Shown here: piece after piece, positions 62,750 through 64,000 of the stretch | Numbering within the stretch: the stretch's first letter is position 1 | Layout of the letters: each line of letters starts with the position of its first letter | Assembly: GCA_934101145.1 (NCBI GenBank) | Contig: CAKOPZ010000003.1 | Span: 14,851 to 78,850 of the forward strand | Length of the DNA stretch: 64,000 nucleotides | Reading direction: 5' to 3' | Source: an uncultured Clostridia bacterium | GTDB taxonomy: Bacteria > Bacillota > Clostridia > TANB77 > CAG-508 | Position numbers and translations under genes: made by a program | Notes under the pieces: model-generated | What the model saw: only the letters and a program-made list of their open reading frames with translations | Database searches by the model: none | What the model was told of the DNA's origin: nothing

Positions 62750-62785
62750 AACTATATCTCCGTTTCTTTTTATATATTTTGTAAA

Positions 62786-63478
62786 TTATGAAATAACTTC
62801 AACTGGATATCCAATAAACAATCCACTTTCAATTACTCCTGTTATAGATTTTATATCTTTTTCCAAATGCTCTGATATTTCATCAAATCTTGCATCCAAA
62901 ATAATATTACCACTTTCTGTTATAATAGGTCCATCTTTTTTCTCTGCTTTGCGAATTTCAACGCTTTTTGCACCCAAAATTAATAATTCTTCTTTAACAT
63001 AATTCAAGCTACCAGGATAACATTCAACTGGAATAGTAAAATTTTCTCCTAATTTTTTAACCAATTTTGTTTTATCAACTAAAATATATGTAATAGTAGA
63101 ATTTGCAATATTTAGTTTTTCTCTAAACATTGCTCCACCTCTACCTTTTATCATCCAATTATCTTGATTTACCTCATCTGCTCCATCAAAACTCCAATCT
63201 GGTTTTGCATTTTGCAACGTCGTAGTAGGAATATTTAAAAAATTGCATAATAATTCAACCTCATATGAAGTTGGAATTGCAGTAATTTTAACATTTTCTT
63301 TCTGCATCTTTTCTGCAATTGCCTTTATTGTTAAATATGCAGTAGATCCAGAACCAAAGCCAATAATATCTCCATCTTTTATTTTATTTGCAATTTTATT
63401 TGCTACATCTTTCTTTTCTTCTTCGTTTTTTATATCTTCAAAATCAATTTTTGAAAGAATATTTCTATTCCATTCCAT
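62786..63478 (-). CDS. rpiA: Ribose-5-phosphate isomerase A
   Basis: 230 residues. Interconverts ribose 5-phosphate and ribulose 5-phosphate. IGFGSGSTAYLTIKAIAE, DGADEVNQDNWMIKGRGGAM (catalytic aspartate/lysine region) and VDKTKLVKKLG are canonical. GAGGAGG precedes the ATG. Upstream of the TagO-like gene on the same strand (36 nt gap). Confidence 0.95.
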   Translation of the reverse strand: MEWNRNILSKIDFEDIKNEEEKKDVANKIANKIKDGDIIGFGSGSTAYLTIKAIAEKMQKENVKITAIPTSYEVELLCNFLNIPTTTLQNAKPDWSFDGADEVNQDNWMIKGRGGAMFREKLNIANSTITYILVDKTKLVKKLGENFTIPVECYPGSLNYVKEELLILGAKSVEIRKAEKKDGPIITESGNIILDARFDEISEHLEKDIKSITGVIESGLFIGYPVEVIS

Positions 63479-63574
63479 CTATTTCTCCTCCTCTTAAAGG
63501 TTTTACTGCATTATATCATTATATTAAAATATAGTAAACTTTTTTTCGCATTTTTCCTCCATTTTCCCATAAAA

Positions 63575-63602
63575 AATATGGTGTGAATTAACACACCATA
63601 TT
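63575..63602 (-). terminator. Terminator of the DGR variable protein gene
   Basis: On the minus strand AATATGGTGTG and CACACCATATT pair, followed by TTTTTT. Confidence 0.75.
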
Positions 63603-63696
63603 ATACACTCTCATTTTTTTATTATCTCATAAACACAATATACCTCTTTATTCTTCATACACTATCAACCCACTTTATCGCTATTAGCGCTCAGGG

Positions 63697-64000
63697 TTAC
63701 TTTATGTAAAGTGTGGGCCTGAACGAACAGTCGAAGCCGTTGCTAGTCGGATTGTTGAGGAAGCTGCCACGATAGCTGACAGGACGAGCATCGATGTAAC
63801 GACCCCCGCGTCCAACACGATATTTCGTACTGTAGGCCTCCATTGTCCATTCCCAACAATTTCCTGCTAAATCATATATGTTTTTTGATACATCATCTGC
63901 TACACTTCCTGTAAGTTCTGCTATCGATTTTGTAGGAGTTGTTCTTTGACTATCTCCTATATATCTACACATTGCATCCCACTCACATCCATATGTTAAT
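63697..64000 (-). CDS. DGR target (variable) protein with FGE-sulfatase/C-type-lectin-like C-terminus, partial
   Basis: The last 101 codons; the gene continues beyond the right edge. GNCWEWTMEAYSTKYRVGRGGRY, a variable stretch and FRPTLYIK match the FGE-sulfatase (SUMF1/C-type-lectin-like) fold used as the display domain of diversity-generating retroelements in gut Clostridia. The terminal 50 codons are far richer in G and C than the rest of the window and almost entirely NNC or NNT codons, as expected where a template's AAC codons were mutagenised at adenines. A reverse transcriptase and template repeat are not seen in the window and should lie beyond the right edge or elsewhere. Likely surface or pilin-like adhesin. 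Confidence 0.8.
   Translation of the reverse strand, partial: LTYGCEWDAMCRYIGDSQRTTPTKSIAELTGSVADDVSKNIYDLAGNCWEWTMEAYSTKYRVGRGGRYIDARPVSYRGSFLNNPTSNGFDCSFRPTLYIK
63700..63843 (-). other. Probable DGR variable region (VR)
   Basis: From ATGGAGGCC to CTTTACATAAAG at the gene's end. Mostly NNC/NNT codons and locally high GC. Two small palindromes follow the coding end: ACTTTA-TG-TAAAGT at 63699-63712 and CGCTA-T-TAGCG at 63679-63689, consistent with the hairpin often found just after a VR. The template is not in the window, so the variable positions cannot be assigned. Confidence 0.65.

Noticed and set aside
63484..63696. DGR template repeat next to the variable protein
   Set aside because: The gap contains only a terminator hairpin and AT-rich sequence with no near-copy of the variable region.
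1..64000. CRISPR arrays, insertion-sequence transposases or prophage structural genes
   Set aside because: No regularly spaced repeats, transposase or phage morphogenesis genes were seen; the YolD/polymerase cassette alone is not evidence of a prophage.

Overview
The window looks like a chromosomal segment of a low-GC, AT-biased, endospore-forming anaerobe of the class Clostridia, probably an uncultured gut species. The evidence is a complete spoIIIA locus, pyruvate phosphate dikinase, dimeric glycyl-tRNA synthetase behind a T-box, a bacterial type II fatty-acid operon with FabI, and the end of a diversity-generating-retroelement target protein of a type common in gut Clostridia. Almost every gene is on the minus strand. 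Arginine is written mostly with AGA.

Layout by position: 1-5168 holds the start of der, a VbhA/Fic toxin-antitoxin-like pair on the plus strand, two paralogous polytopic membrane proteins and rpmF. 5169-6807 has a GC-rich palindromic element and a catalytically degenerate asparagine-synthetase-like gene. 6853-14500 has ppdK, a DUF1294 protein, a MOP-family flippase, a sugar-transfer ATP-grasp protein and glyQS with its glycine T-box. 14541-19737 is spoIIIAA-AH. 19862-29489 has yebC, a Nudix hydrolase, a copZA copper-export operon with a CsoR-type operator, a serine hydrolase, mscL, a PAP2 phosphatase, tag, a DUF4186 protein and a YolD/Y-family polymerase pair. 29767-39978 is a 12-gene fatty-acid operon (acyl-CoA synthetase, birA, fabD, fabG, fabF, accB, fabZ, accC, accD, accA, fabI, acpP). 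It is bracketed by inverted copies of a 132-133 nt three-hairpin repeat. 40264-53279 has a fused ABC transporter, a ZIP transporter, a second acyl-CoA synthetase, an rRNA methyltransferase, a foreign-looking ClpX-like ATPase, a lytic transglycosylase and polA. 53473-63478 has dxs, queH, ruvB, a TagO/WecA-family transferase and rpiA. The right edge is a DGR variable protein.

The most important observation concerns reading frames. Six in-frame CGG codons interrupt four genes (spoIIIAA twice, spoIIIAH, the TagO-like gene, the asnB-like gene twice). In each case skipping the C, so that the next codon is GGA or GGT (glycine), restores the full-length protein, and in most cases it restores a glycine conserved in the family. 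All six frameshifts I can find are at in-frame CGG. The roughly eighty CGG trinucleotides that are out of frame (counted by eye) are not associated with any frameshift. Only two other in-frame CGG codons exist. One is nine codons before the end of fabD, where a +1 shift gives a stop two codons later and is equally plausible. The other is in the foreign-looking ClpX-like gene, which must be read in the zero frame. I interpret this as a candidate genome-wide recoding of CGG, either +1 frameshifting at an unassigned or hungry codon or quadruplet CGGN decoded as glycine. No tRNA gene is present in the window to explain it.
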